Shown here piece by piece: positions 32,801 to 39,296 of a stretch of 64,000 nt of DNA (position 1 is the first letter of the stretch; every line of letters starts with the position of its first letter). Made by a program: the position numbers and the translations under genes. The notes under the pieces are model-generated. The model was not told where the DNA came from, did no database searches, and saw only the letters and a program-made list of their open reading frames with translations. The stretch covers positions 62,001-126,000 of the forward strand of contig NZ_SLUM01000008.1 in NCBI RefSeq assembly GCF_004345265.1. The letters run 5' to 3'. The stretch is from Allofournierella massiliensis (GTDB taxonomy: Bacteria; Bacillota; Clostridia; Oscillospirales; Ruminococcaceae).

Positions 32801-35173
32801 TTCCGTACTCTTTTCCAAGGACAGAAGGGAGAGCTGTTCCGGCTGTTCTTCTTCCACGACCGGAACAGCTTCGACAGCCGGGCGCAAATCCACATCGACT
32901 TCTTCATCGTTGACCATCATAGAGGCCCGCACCGGCTCATAGCCTTGGCTGCGGATATTGTTCAGCCAGGTGGCAAAGAAACTGTTGAACCCGTTGATTG
33001 CTTTCTCGTATGCGGGGTCGTCGGGATCAGCCTCGTTATATACACCAATGCCGCTGTTCTCATAACTGAAAGCCCGAAGTGTCCCAGCCTCTTTGTCGAT
33101 TTGGAAGTCCATATAAGGGTCATACATCCGGTCGCCGTTCTGCATATAGTAATGCTCCATGCAGTAATGGGAACCGTATTTATGGTGAATGACCAGAGGA
33201 TAGTAGGCTTCTCCGGCCTCCAGCCGCAGATACTCATATTGACCGGACACGATCTCCGGGAACAACTCTTGAAAGCGGCGGAAATTCTTGTGTGCCGTCG
33301 TGTTTCCTTTGACGGGCGGCGGTGTAGGCTGCTCCGCTGTATCTGTGGGGAGAGCCGTTTCGGGGGCCTCCACAACAACAGGGGGATTTTCGTCAGGAAC
33401 GGATGCAGGCTCGTCACCGGCTGCTGGTGTGTTGTTTTCCATTTGAACAATCGCCTGCGGCTTGACCGGTTCCACTACGGTTTCTCCGGCTTCATAGGCA
33501 ACAGCATCCAGAACATAATCAAAATCCGCTTCTCCAATGGTCATTTGCCGGTGAGGACCGCCCATTTCATCAACTTCATCAGGGATGTTATAATCCCCGA
33601 TGGGGTCAGGTTGCTCCTCTACAACAGGATTGGGATAGTCGCCATCCTCGATCATGGCATCCAGTAAAAACGCCAGCCCGTTCCAGGGAATGTAGGTATA
33701 GCCTTCATCAAAGAAAAATGAAATGCCATCTTCACCATGCAACCGGGTACGATAGAGAAAATCGCCCTGATATTCACGGTCGCCATAGGGAGTAAAGAGA
33801 GCCGCAATCTGCCGCCCTTTGTCTGACCAGTCAGGATTGAGCGGCGGTTCTGACAATACGCTGCGAACCGCGCTGTGCAGCTCTGGGGGGTATAGATTGG
33901 TGCTGGTCAGGATGTACTCATAATTGCGCCGGACTTCTGCATCGGTAAAATGGCGTGTCGGTTGTTCCGCAGGAACAGAAAAAGAGCCGTCCTTTTCAGA
34001 CGGCTCTCCCACAGGTGCGGCGCTCGGCGCCACTTCTGTATTTGGCTGTTCTTCGGTCAGCGGGGAATCAGGACTACGCTCTGGAGTACGGTTTCCTCCG
34101 CCATCAGTTTCAGACTGTTCAGGTGTCGCGTCCGCTCCATGATGTCCTCGGTCTGCGGAAGCGGCTCCTGCTGGAGCATTTGCTGCGTCAGGGCTTCGAT
34201 CTTCTTGGTCGCCTCGTCCTGTACCCGGTGCATGATCTCCATCAGACTGCCATCCATTTTCAAAGTCGTAAATCGCTCCGGGTGATTCTCTCTGAGGTAT
34301 TCCAGGGCCATCCGGCCGTACCTGCCCAGAGGTTGATCTGCTTCGCTGCTGTTGGAGATTTGCAGATCGGGAAGCATCATCCCGTCCTGCTCCCTGTATT
34401 TCAGATTGATATTCGGTTTGCTCATGTTGTGCCATCCTTTCACGATTGATAATCTTGATGTTCCGTTCTACTTCTAACAGGATACCTTTGGAAAGGGCGG
34501 TTACTGCCGTACCCAGATGTGCAACCAGCGGGAGTGTATTAAAATGGCTGACCGTCGCCATGCCGTCACTCAACTGGATTTCTTCATCCGACAGGTGACA
34601 CTTTTTGCCGATGAAATAAGAAATGCTGTCGGTCAAAAGCTGGATGTATTGGGCTTCAAAACCACCGGCCGGGATCTCGGTGAACAAATGGCCTTTGGTT
34701 TCCTGCTTGAGTTCCTGCAAAAAGTGGTTGTAATTCTCTGCGACAGATTCGCTTGCCATCGCATACAGCGCTTGGGGAAAATCCTGCTTGGGGAAACCGT
34801 GTGCATACGACAGGCGCTCGGTCAGGGCCTTTTTCATTTCATCGGAAAGCTGCCAGTCCGTAGGATGAATCTCTTTGCCAGTAGTTTGGCTTACATCAAA
34901 GAGATAGTCAAGAGTGAGTTTGGCATTCCGGTAGACGCAAACGGCTACGCCCTTTGCACGGGGAATCAAATTTCTGCCTATGGTGGCCCATTGCTTTCGT
35001 GTTGCCAGAATAGAAACATCCTCGTCCTGTGCGTACACAAGAAGTATGTTGTCAAAACTGTGCTTATGGAACTGCGATGCAAATGCCAGATAATCCCGCC
35101 AGTTGTGTTCATTTCGGACAATATAGGGAGCCATGACTTCATATATTGTCCGCAGGCGTTCATCATTTCTCAA
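26735..35173 (-). CDS. Giant DarB-like ArdC/N6-methylase/SNF2-helicase protein (2812 aa)
   Basis: The start is TTG (35171-35173) after GGAGG. Domains in order: an ArdC-like N-terminal part (about 1-240, HSFDNILLVYAQDED); a disordered Gln/Arg/Gly/Asp-rich linker (about 245-420); uncharacterised repeats to about 1000; a GNAT-like segment (EDYRRQGIATQMLRYL, about 1040); an N6-adenine methylase (DPGMGTGNFYS about 1309; catalytic-type NIPF about 1370); and an SNF2 helicase with GAGKT (about 2006), DEAH (about 2167) and the motif VI block TQRNGRGVRQGNE (about 2500). Methylase plus helicase in one chain is the design of phage P1 DarB, which shields incoming DNA from type I restriction. The same role is likely here for the entering ICE. 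Confidence 0.92.
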   Translation of the reverse strand: MRNDERLRTIYEVMAPYIVRNEHNWRDYLAFASQFHKHSFDNILLVYAQDEDVSILATRKQWATIGRNLIPRAKGVAVCVYRNAKLTLDYLFDVSQTTGKEIHPTDWQLSDEMKKALTERLSYAHGFPKQDFPQALYAMASESVAENYNHFLQELKQETKGHLFTEIPAGGFEAQYIQLLTDSISYFIGKKCHLSDEEIQLSDGMATVSHFNTLPLVAHLGTAVTALSKGILLEVERNIKIINRERMAQHEQTEYQSEIQGAGRDDASRSANLQQQRSRSTSGQVRPDGPGIPQRESPGAIYDFENGWQSDGDHAPGTGRGDQEDRSPDAANAPAGAASADRGHHGADATPEQSETDGGGNRTPERSPDSPLTEEQPNTEVAPSAAPVGEPSEKDGSFSVPAEQPTRHFTDAEVRRNYEYILTSTNLYPPELHSAVRSVLSEPPLNPDWSDKGRQIAALFTPYGDREYQGDFLYRTRLHGEDGISFFFDEGYTYIPWNGLAFLLDAMIEDGDYPNPVVEEQPDPIGDYNIPDEVDEMGGPHRQMTIGEADFDYVLDAVAYEAGETVVEPVKPQAIVQMENNTPAAGDEPASVPDENPPVVVEAPETALPTDTAEQPTPPPVKGNTTAHKNFRRFQELFPEIVSGQYEYLRLEAGEAYYPLVIHHKYGSHYCMEHYYMQNGDRMYDPYMDFQIDKEAGTLRAFSYENSGIGVYNEADPDDPAYEKAINGFNSFFATWLNNIRSQGYEPVRASMMVNDEEVDVDLRPAVEAVPVVEEEQPEQLSLLSLEKSTEDLLVERVMQRGPLTAGKKEQIYEFAQTHPTGSEFTTFLKKLYGYEGFSGDEMGVKYAMFNSEGVTIEWQDEQGETQETKLSWARAAGVVQRLVDEGRYLETPVVSQPEQQDEVQPFSDQYRLLDRLCADCEYFLGAGQRAEKHLWAGSVDAQIEKMRELYTQLPEKPDWISLDIINAYARRMAVPEPVENTAEASQEETQILDEALDAHHGQIDMLMQAVRGELTVGTIRYSIFEGRPHISMIEVLEDYRRQGIATQMLRYLQGQYPNEEIVWGYLTEDGSALYQAVVDEQPNPDYLRVQNDLEDITREFDAYVRRLDGGAILSPQEAADMDDLEDTQYRLEKELEELRPIRAFVRMGDGTAAEAPAVMDEATPADLAPLREPPAAPQVAAHNFRFSEDYDLYPSGAKTKYKNNVMAIKLLKQIELEKRTATPEEQIILARYVGWGGLANAFSSTASGWENEYQELKSLLTDVEYKAAMNSTITAYYTEPDLIRHIYRALERFGFEGDPDRKILDPGMGTGNFYSVLPEQFQGSKLFGVELDSITGRIAKQLYPDADISIMGYEATKFEDNSFDVILGNIPFNSVKIYDRRYNDLNPYIHDYFFIKSLDLAKPGGIIAFITSKGIMDRKDESLREYIARRAEFIGAIRLPNTAFKALAGTDVTADVVFLKKRAQPIELDRANLPSWIETDLDRSKWIAYNRYFKDNPEMLMGEMVSSRNMYGNEDGTACVAPEDFDLNQHLTQAVDSLYARFTAEPDEEIEADEPEESNTEYEDAPAGTKNFTYVVRDGEIFFCEKDKLIPQPYTGMKAERIKGLCEIRTALLEVINIQSHEYDPVDLQKVQDTLNQVYDRFVAKYGAINSKGNILAFSDDDQFPLLRSIEDERKDKTGWDKSAIFTKATIRPFRQVNHADTAEDALQICLNHKLRVDLPYMSFLTGKAPQELVQELDTRIYLNPQKYYGNPLEGWELAEEYLSGHVRDKLLYARQKAAEEPELFARNVEALEEVQPEPLTPADIEVNMGAIWVPIEYYRQFMYETFQTSGYEKVIEGGDNRHRIDIEYFSYTTTWRVTNKNAEPDSVMVNQTFGTKRKNAYEIFEDCLNMQSTTVRDRQEYINEKGNKSVKYVVNAQETMIARAKQQQIQEAFASWVWKEPERRDRLLRIYNETFNTVRPREFDGGHLVFPGMNTEMKLRKHQLDFAARVIYTGTGLAAHEVGAGKTAALIAAGMYLKNLGAIHKAVFVVPNPLVGQWATEFYRFFPNANLLVSTAEDFTPKNRNRYISKIATGEYDAVILAHSQFEKIPISTERQIAMLERQINDIENAIHEIKSENGENWSVKQMVIFRKNLDERLKKLSAEEKKDDLLTFEQLGVDMMMVDEAHFFKNCFVFTKLRNVAGITTSSSQRAFDMLLKCQYLQETNQGRGVVFATGTPISNSISELFVMQRYLQPQELERFGWSYFDTWIAHFAKKASVLELKPEGGGYRMRDRFVRFYNLPELMAVFREVADIKTADMLDIPGLPAVRTGKAEIVSVEATPAQQAIMADFILRAEAIRTGRVKPEEDNMLKLTGEARLMAIDPRLIRPDADGTGSKLSVCIEDVYQVWKDTAASASTQLVFCDVGTPKAGKFNVYDEIRNVLLAKGVPESEIAFVHDATSEAQRQELFERTRQGKVRILIGSTSKLGTGVNVQNKVISIDHLDCPWKPSDITQRNGRGVRQGNENPEIMIKQFVAKGTFDAYLWQIQEQKLRYITQILTGKHIARSCEDVDETVLSAAQFKAAATDNPMVAQKMELENRVTELKILRGAWSNEQLALEHKVNLTYPSRIREYEQKIERVTQDISLLGQTEGKDFSIVLDGKHYTERPAAGEAFALLYRMISEGRGKDEYEFEIGSYRGFSLFVNFNPFERDIILRGALLYGTDIGNSGQGTITRIENLAERIPNYLEDARRELKETQKQLAVAQQQVGQPFLYEEELSEKVAQLTEINTKLEFESLQESEVILDENGQRSDGEEDWDSERVPACASAEV
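34057..34425 (-). CDS. TnpV-like protein nested out of frame in the giant gene
   Basis: A second frame on the same strand encodes 122 residues, MSKPNINLKYREQDGMMLPD..., from the ATG at 34423-34425. AAAGGA lies 9 bases upstream. The protein resembles the TnpV family of transposon-encoded proteins: an N-terminal LKYREQDGMMLPDLQ strand, LGRYGRMALEYLRENHPERF, and a C-terminal RHLNSLKLMAEETVLQSVV helix. The host gene's own frame here reads only as low-complexity linker (about 249-372). So the region may code twice, with TnpV as the constrained frame. The family call is from memory of its motifs. Confidence 0.6.
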   Translation of the reverse strand: MSKPNINLKYREQDGMMLPDLQISNSSEADQPLGRYGRMALEYLRENHPERFTTLKMDGSLMEIMHRVQDEATKKIEALTQQMLQQEPLPQTEDIMERTRHLNSLKLMAEETVLQSVVLIPR

Positions 35174-35213
35174 CGGTATCTGACCTCCTTCCTGTATTGG
35201 TGATTATGGCCGG

Positions 35214-36254
35214 TTATCCGGCCTCTTGCTCGGACTCCTGTCCTTTCTGAGCAAAGTAGAGGGCAAGCGCCTCGTCCACAATGCTGTCGAACTCTTTCTG
35301 GCTGATGCTGGCGGTAAAGTATTTCTTGTAAATCGCCGGTTTGACCTTGAACGCCGTAGCCGTGGATTTCTTGGGTTTCCGGTTAAACTCGCCGGACAAA
35401 ATCTGTTCGGTACGCTCCGGGGTCAGCTTTCCGGTATATTCCCGCAGCAGGACAACCTTTCCCTCATTGACCTTGTACTCGCTTCCCAAAAGCACATCGT
35501 CAACCATCTGCTGTTCCTGTTCGGTCAGATAAGAGAGCTGCACAGCTACCACAATCGGGAACTCGGCATCATCAATTCTCCTTTTCAGCGGAGTAATCAA
35601 CTCATTGATGCGGAGATAGTTTGCAACAGCACGGCCTTTCAGGTCATATTCTGCGCCCACAACATCACGGCTTTTCGACTTGTGGCACTCGATGCCACAA
35701 GTCCCGTTTTCCCTGATTTCATCAGGGTTTTCAAGCCGTTTCAACTCCTCGACAATATCGTTCCGGCGCCCCTGACAGATCATTTTGGAATAGCGCAGAG
35801 TCAGCACCGCCGCTTTTTCAGAGGGCAGCATTTCGGAGAAGGAGCGTTGCAGGACATTGGTTTCGATCACATAAATCCAAGCATCTTCATCGGAGAGATT
35901 TTCCTTGACGATACAGGGAAGTTCACGGTTTGCAATGGCTGCGGCGTTCTGCCGGTTATGACCGGCCAGCATTTCATACTCAAAGCCATCTTCATCCCGT
36001 TCAATCTTGCGGATGATGGCGGGATTCAGGACCCCATGTTCCGAAATGCTTTCTACCAGATCATTGAGCCGGTCGCCCTCATACAGTCGGAACGGATGGC
36101 CTCGGAAAGCACGAATGGCCTGCGGGGGAAGGGTGATGATGGTATTCTTGGTCGGCAAGGATACGGAAGGGGTAGGTTCAATAGGGCTTTCTTCTGCGGC
36201 ATCCAAGCCCAGAAGATCGTCAATGGACTTGATGCGCGGATTGATTTTAGGCAT
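35214..36254 (-). CDS. ParB/Spo0J-like partition protein
   Basis: The 346-residue protein starts at the ATG at 36252-36254 (GGAGG 9 bases upstream; ATG overlaps the parA stop). The ParB N-terminal fold is visible: FRLYEGDRLNDLVESISEHGVLNPAIIRK and YEMLAGHNRQNAAAIANRELPCIVKE (about 62-120), with AGHNRQNAA as the ParB box II-type motif. The HTH region and a charged C-terminus follow. Together with ParA it should help keep the excised ICE in dividing cells or support transfer. Confidence 0.92.
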   Translation of the reverse strand: MPKINPRIKSIDDLLGLDAAEESPIEPTPSVSLPTKNTIITLPPQAIRAFRGHPFRLYEGDRLNDLVESISEHGVLNPAIIRKIERDEDGFEYEMLAGHNRQNAAAIANRELPCIVKENLSDEDAWIYVIETNVLQRSFSEMLPSEKAAVLTLRYSKMICQGRRNDIVEELKRLENPDEIRENGTCGIECHKSKSRDVVGAEYDLKGRAVANYLRINELITPLKRRIDDAEFPIVVAVQLSYLTEQEQQMVDDVLLGSEYKVNEGKVVLLREYTGKLTPERTEQILSGEFNRKPKKSTATAFKVKPAIYKKYFTASISQKEFDSIVDEALALYFAQKGQESEQEAG

Positions 36255-37029
36255 TTGCCAGCACCTCCTTTGCAAGTTCCAGATAGGCAAGAGAGGCGGG
36301 GTTTGCCTGCTCCAGTTCCATGACGCTCATTCCGTAGCTGTTTGCGTCCCCCACCTTGACCGTGTAGGGAATCTGACAGTTGAAGATGGGGAGCGATTGG
36401 AACGCCTTTGTGACCTGACCGTATGTACGGCGATACAGGTTCGTCCGCTTGTTGCATTTGGTGAACAGGATACCGCCGATCTCAATGCTGGGATTTAATT
36501 TCCGCTTGATTTTCTTGATGGTGTCTACCAACGCCTGCAAACCGGTCAGAGCGAACAGTTCCGGGTCAATCGGGATGATTACCTCGTCGGCAGCCGTTAA
36601 AGCGTTGATGGTCAACGAGCCAAGAGAGGGGTTGGTGTCCACGATAATGTAATCGTAGGACAGCCGCAGAGGGTTCAGCAGAGCGGCCAGGTAGTCATTG
36701 CTGTCCGGCGTCATCAGCAGATTTGCCTCCGCAACGGTGAGAGATCGGCTGGAAGGGATCAAGTCCACAGAGCCGATTTTCTGGATGAACTCGTTGGTAT
36801 CCGGCAGAGATTCGTCCAGAAGCAGATTGGTGATAAGAGTCCCGGTATTATAGGGCGCCTGGGTCGGCAGGACACCGAAACTGGTGGTGAGGTTATACTG
36901 GGGGTCAAAGTCAACTACCAAGACCTTCTTGCCCATCTCGGCCAGCGCGTAGGACAGATTTCGGACCGTGCTGGTCTTGGCTACCCCACCTTTCTGGTTG
37001 GCTACAACAATTATTTTCCCGCTTTCCAT
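36247..37029 (-). CDS. ParA/Soj partition ATPase
   Basis: The 260-residue protein has the deviant Walker A KGGVAKTST (about 13-21) of ParA ATPases, VLVVDFDPQYNLTTSFG (A' motif, about 37-53) and DYIIVDTNPSLGSLTINAL (Walker B, about 107-125). It acts with the ParB encoded directly downstream. Its start overlaps the end of the HTH gene 37011-37586, and AGGAGG precedes the ATG. The call is secure. Confidence 0.95.
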   Translation of the reverse strand: MESGKIIVVANQKGGVAKTSTVRNLSYALAEMGKKVLVVDFDPQYNLTTSFGVLPTQAPYNTGTLITNLLLDESLPDTNEFIQKIGSVDLIPSSRSLTVAEANLLMTPDSNDYLAALLNPLRLSYDYIIVDTNPSLGSLTINALTAADEVIIPIDPELFALTGLQALVDTIKKIKRKLNPSIEIGGILFTKCNKRTNLYRRTYGQVTKAFQSLPIFNCQIPYTVKVGDANSYGMSVMELEQANPASLAYLELAKEVLANA

Positions 37030-37586
37030 GATAGAAAACCTCCTATATTTTCGTGGAATTTTTGTGATTTCAAGCGTTTGTTCAAGTATGCGTCACTGGC
37101 CATAAAGTCGATCAGATTGACCTTCGGGATGATAAATGCCGGACCATGTGAAAGAGCTTTTAGCTTTTTCGTTCTGATCCATTTTGCGACCGTAGATGCC
37201 GTGGCGCCTGTTAATTCCGCGGCCTCTCTCGTGGAAACTATGTCGGGAATGTCCCGGAAACTCTCTATGTAGTATTTTCGCAGTTCCTCCGTTGTCACAG
37301 ATTCGGGAAGCAGGGGCTTGACTGCGTATGTCCCGCTATATGAGCCGGGGGGAAGTTTGTATTTTTCGGGGTGGATTTCCCTGCGCTCAAGGTAGCGAAC
37401 TATGTCTTTCATCTTTATGGTGTAATTCCGGGTCTTTTTCCCACTCTGTACACAGGGAACCAGACCGGATTGCAGCAGATAACGAGCTGTGCGTTTGCTG
37501 ATATGACAGATAATGCGGAATTGCTCTTTTTGGACTGTTTCTGGGTACTGATTCAGCAAATAGCGATACTTGGATACCTGTGCCAC
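37011..37586 (-). CDS. HTH DNA-binding protein B
   Basis: The 191-residue protein starts at a GTG (37584-37586), 8 bases after AAAGGAGG. Two helix-turn-helix segments of the MerR/excisionase type are visible: an N-terminal one (FRIICHISKRTARYLLQSGL) and a C-terminal one (STREAAELTGATASTVAKWI). Its layout mirrors the product of 37588-38118, so the two look like an old tandem duplication. It is in an operon with parA. It may be a regulator or recombination directionality factor. Confidence 0.75.
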   Translation of the reverse strand: MAQVSKYRYLLNQYPETVQKEQFRIICHISKRTARYLLQSGLVPCVQSGKKTRNYTIKMKDIVRYLERREIHPEKYKLPPGSYSGTYAVKPLLPESVTTEELRKYYIESFRDIPDIVSTREAAELTGATASTVAKWIRTKKLKALSHGPAFIIPKVNLIDFMASDAYLNKRLKSQKFHENIGGFLSWKAGK

Positions 37587-37587
37587 A

Positions 37588-38118
37588 TCACTCGCCTCCT
37601 TTTTCCTGCCACAGACGCTCAAATGTATCCATCAATTCCTTTTGGAGAGGGGTCTTTCGGCGGATACGGCGGTAATATGGGCTTATCAGAAAGTCCAGCA
37701 TAAAATCCTTTGGGACGGTGTACTGCTTTCCAGGCTGGAAAGCCTTCAGAATCCCTGTGCTGATCCACCGCACGATTGCCGAGGACGAAAAGCCTGTGAT
37801 CTGCTGAATATCCTTTACGGAAAGCAGGTCTGAGTAGGGAGAGAGGTGTTCGTCATAGAATGTTCTCATAGCACAGATATAGGGACTGTCTGCTTCCTGT
37901 CTGCACTCACGCCGATAGAGATAGGCAAGAATGTCCGTCAGCTTGATTTTGTGGCTACGGATCAGGTGGTTTTGCTCAATGGTGTAGGGAATCTCACCTT
38001 GTTGCTCCAAATTGTAGGCGGTCTTGGGACAGATGTGGCAGATCTCGCATAGTTCCCGTTTGGTTACATAGGCGGGATACTTTGCGGCGATGTCGGGGTA
38101 ATACTTAGTCAAATCCAT
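37588..38118 (-). CDS. HTH DNA-binding protein A
   Basis: The 176-residue protein (ATG at 38116-38118; a GTG 9 bases earlier is possible) has the same two-HTH build as its neighbour: CEICHICPKTAYNLEQQGEI and VKDIQQITGFSSSAIVRWIS. It is the first gene from the right end of the ICE and so is likely to be a regulator of excision or of the parA operon. A weak promoter lies at 38179-38206. The two proteins differ in sequence but share spacing. Confidence 0.75.
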   Translation of the reverse strand: MDLTKYYPDIAAKYPAYVTKRELCEICHICPKTAYNLEQQGEIPYTIEQNHLIRSHKIKLTDILAYLYRRECRQEADSPYICAMRTFYDEHLSPYSDLLSVKDIQQITGFSSSAIVRWISTGILKAFQPGKQYTVPKDFMLDFLISPYYRRIRRKTPLQKELMDTFERLWQEKGGE

Positions 38119-38178
38119 GTGCAGCACTCACTTTCTTGTTCATCTGTCATTGGTAGGTGAGGTACTTCACTGGCGTGT

Positions 38179-38206
38179 AAAATATTGGATTTTGAAGTGG
38201 GTTCAA
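38179..38206 (-). promoter_or_regulatory. Putative promoter of the ICE right-end operon
   Basis: On the minus strand TTGAAC (38201-38206) and TATTTT (38179-38184) are 16 bases apart, about 60 bases before the first HTH gene. The -35 lies inside one copy of a 14-base direct repeat. Moderate match to consensus. Confidence 0.4.
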
Positions 38207-38368
38207 ATAAGATCAAGTTGTCTAATCAAAATGGTGATTTGCGTTTTCGTGAAATGGTATGGGTGTGAATACCCCCAATCTGGCGTCCAGTTCTATCCTT
38301 GTTCTATCCTCCGGTCATAATTCGGGGCAAAATGGGAAGAACTCGGAAAGCCCTGTGGGTTCAAATAA
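38197..38368. repeat. 14-base direct repeat near the ICE right end
   Basis: GTGGGTTCAAATAA occurs at 38197-38210 and again at 38355-38368, 158 bases apart, in the gene-free region 38119-38475. Repeats at this position could be arm-type sites for the integrase or sites for the HTH proteins. A 9-base inverted repeat, ACGGAAGCC (38378-38386) and GGCTTCCGT (38414-38422), also lies in this gap. No gene is supported there. Confidence 0.6.
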
Positions 38369-38475
38369 AAACGAAAAACGGAAGCCAAAATCCGCAGTAT
38401 ACCGCAGCTTTTGGGCTTCCGTTGTGTACTTCCATCTTCGCTTAATTTCCACCAAAAGTCACAAGGGGGAAATGA

Positions 38476-38533
38476 CTCGAAATTTCGTGTCGGGTAAAAC
38501 CGACCTAGGGTTCGAATCCCTAACTCTCCGCCA
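38476..38533 (+). tRNA. 3' part of tRNA-Ser(CGA), ICE right attachment site (attR)
   Basis: The sequence holds an anticodon loop CTCGAAA (anticodon CGA, 38478-38480), a long variable arm (GTCGG/CCGAC), a T arm (TAGGG, TTCGAAT, CCCTA) and the acceptor 3' strand ACTCTCC-G-CCA. The long variable arm makes it tRNA-Ser (a class II tRNA). The bases before the anticodon loop (AATGA) do not pair with TTTCG, so the 5' half is missing. The ICE therefore recombined near the anticodon loop, and the intact tRNA should lie at the far left end. Exact crossover is not known. Confidence 0.88.
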
Positions 38534-38567
38534 AAAAGCCCGCAGGAAGTTTCCTGCGGGCTTTTCC
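38533..38567 (+). terminator. Terminator of the tRNA-Ser gene
   Basis: AAAAGCCCGCAGGAA pairs with TTCCTGCGGGCTTTT around a short loop and is followed by CCCTTTTTT. It was the native terminator of the tRNA-Ser gene, now separated from its promoter by the ICE. It also faces the end of the minus-strand gene at 38585. Confidence 0.85.
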
Positions 38568-38584
38568 CTTTTTTATCGGAATTT

Positions 38585-39289
38585 TTAAAAATGGAACCGG
38601 CGGCGCACTTCGCTGCGCAGGCCGGGGCGCAGGCGCACCACCAGCAGCGGGGCGATCAGGGCGAGGCAGGCGCCGAAGGAAATCAACGACCAGAAGGGCC
38701 GGTAGCTGCCCGAGACGGTGAAGTCGATGAAGAATTCCAGCACCAGCAAAAACAGCCCGATGCACAGAATCACCGCCATGAAGGCGCTGAGCAGCGAGGG
38801 CTTTTTGCGGAACACCGCGCACAGGGCAAGCGAAAGGCCGCACAGCGCGGCAGTCACCGGCAGCGCAAGGCTCCAGTACCAGCCAAGGCCCCCGGTGAGC
38901 AGGGCAATCAGCAACAGATACAGCGCCAGCGCCGCCCCGTCGATGGCAAGCCGCGCCCACACCGGCAGGCGGCGGGCCAGCAGATGGGGCACGCTCCAGC
39001 ACCAGAGCAGGGCAGCGGCCCCGGCCACATAGGCGGACCAGGGAATGCCCCGGCCCACCAGAATCAGGTTCAGCAGCACGCAGAACACCGAGGCGGACAA
39101 AAGCACCGCCGTCACCGCCACCGCCAGCTCTCGCCGGTCGATGGGGGCCACCTCCTGCCGGATGGCCGGGAAGGGCGGCGGACTGGTGCGATCCACCGGC
39201 TGGTTCGGGTTATATACAGGCGTGCCGCACAGGGGGCAGCGCCCGGCGGTGGAATCCAGCTCCACCCCGCATTGCACACAATAAGACAT
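38585..39289 (-). CDS. DUF6320-type zinc-ribbon membrane protein
   Basis: The 234-residue protein starts with a zinc ribbon (MSYCVQCGVELDSTAGRCPLCG, four Cys) and has about six membrane helices from residue 55 to 225. This is the DUF6320 layout. It follows the acyltransferase-like gene by 7 bases, so the two are one operon, a pairing I have met in other clostridia. Its function is not established; it may accept or move a lipid or acyl group with its partner. Confidence 0.72.
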   Translation of the reverse strand: MSYCVQCGVELDSTAGRCPLCGTPVYNPNQPVDRTSPPPFPAIRQEVAPIDRRELAVAVTAVLLSASVFCVLLNLILVGRGIPWSAYVAGAAALLWCWSVPHLLARRLPVWARLAIDGAALALYLLLIALLTGGLGWYWSLALPVTAALCGLSLALCAVFRKKPSLLSAFMAVILCIGLFLLVLEFFIDFTVSGSYRPFWSLISFGACLALIAPLLVVRLRPGLRSEVRRRFHF

Positions 39290-39296
39290 GGCTTGT

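Larger units (their letters stand above)
1..38533. mobile_element. Integrative and conjugative element, right-hand part (left end outside window)
   Basis: All genes from 1 to 38118 are on the minus strand and include a relaxase, MobC, a coupling protein, T4SS membrane proteins, ParA/ParB, a DarB-like methylase-helicase, a toprim primase-like protein and many small unknown genes typical of clostridial ICEs. Base composition is clearly less GC-rich than the chromosome that follows. The right junction is a 3' tRNA-Ser fragment at 38476-38533. No integrase, excisionase or VirB4 is in the window, so these should lie to the left, next to the intact tRNA-Ser at attL. The exact right edge within the tRNA anticodon region is inferred. 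Confidence 0.93.

Noticed and set aside
1-38475. Prophage instead of ICE
   Set aside because: No capsid, terminase, portal or tail genes; relaxase, coupling protein and T4SS parts define a conjugative element. XF1762 and DarB-like proteins occur in phages too but are not enough.
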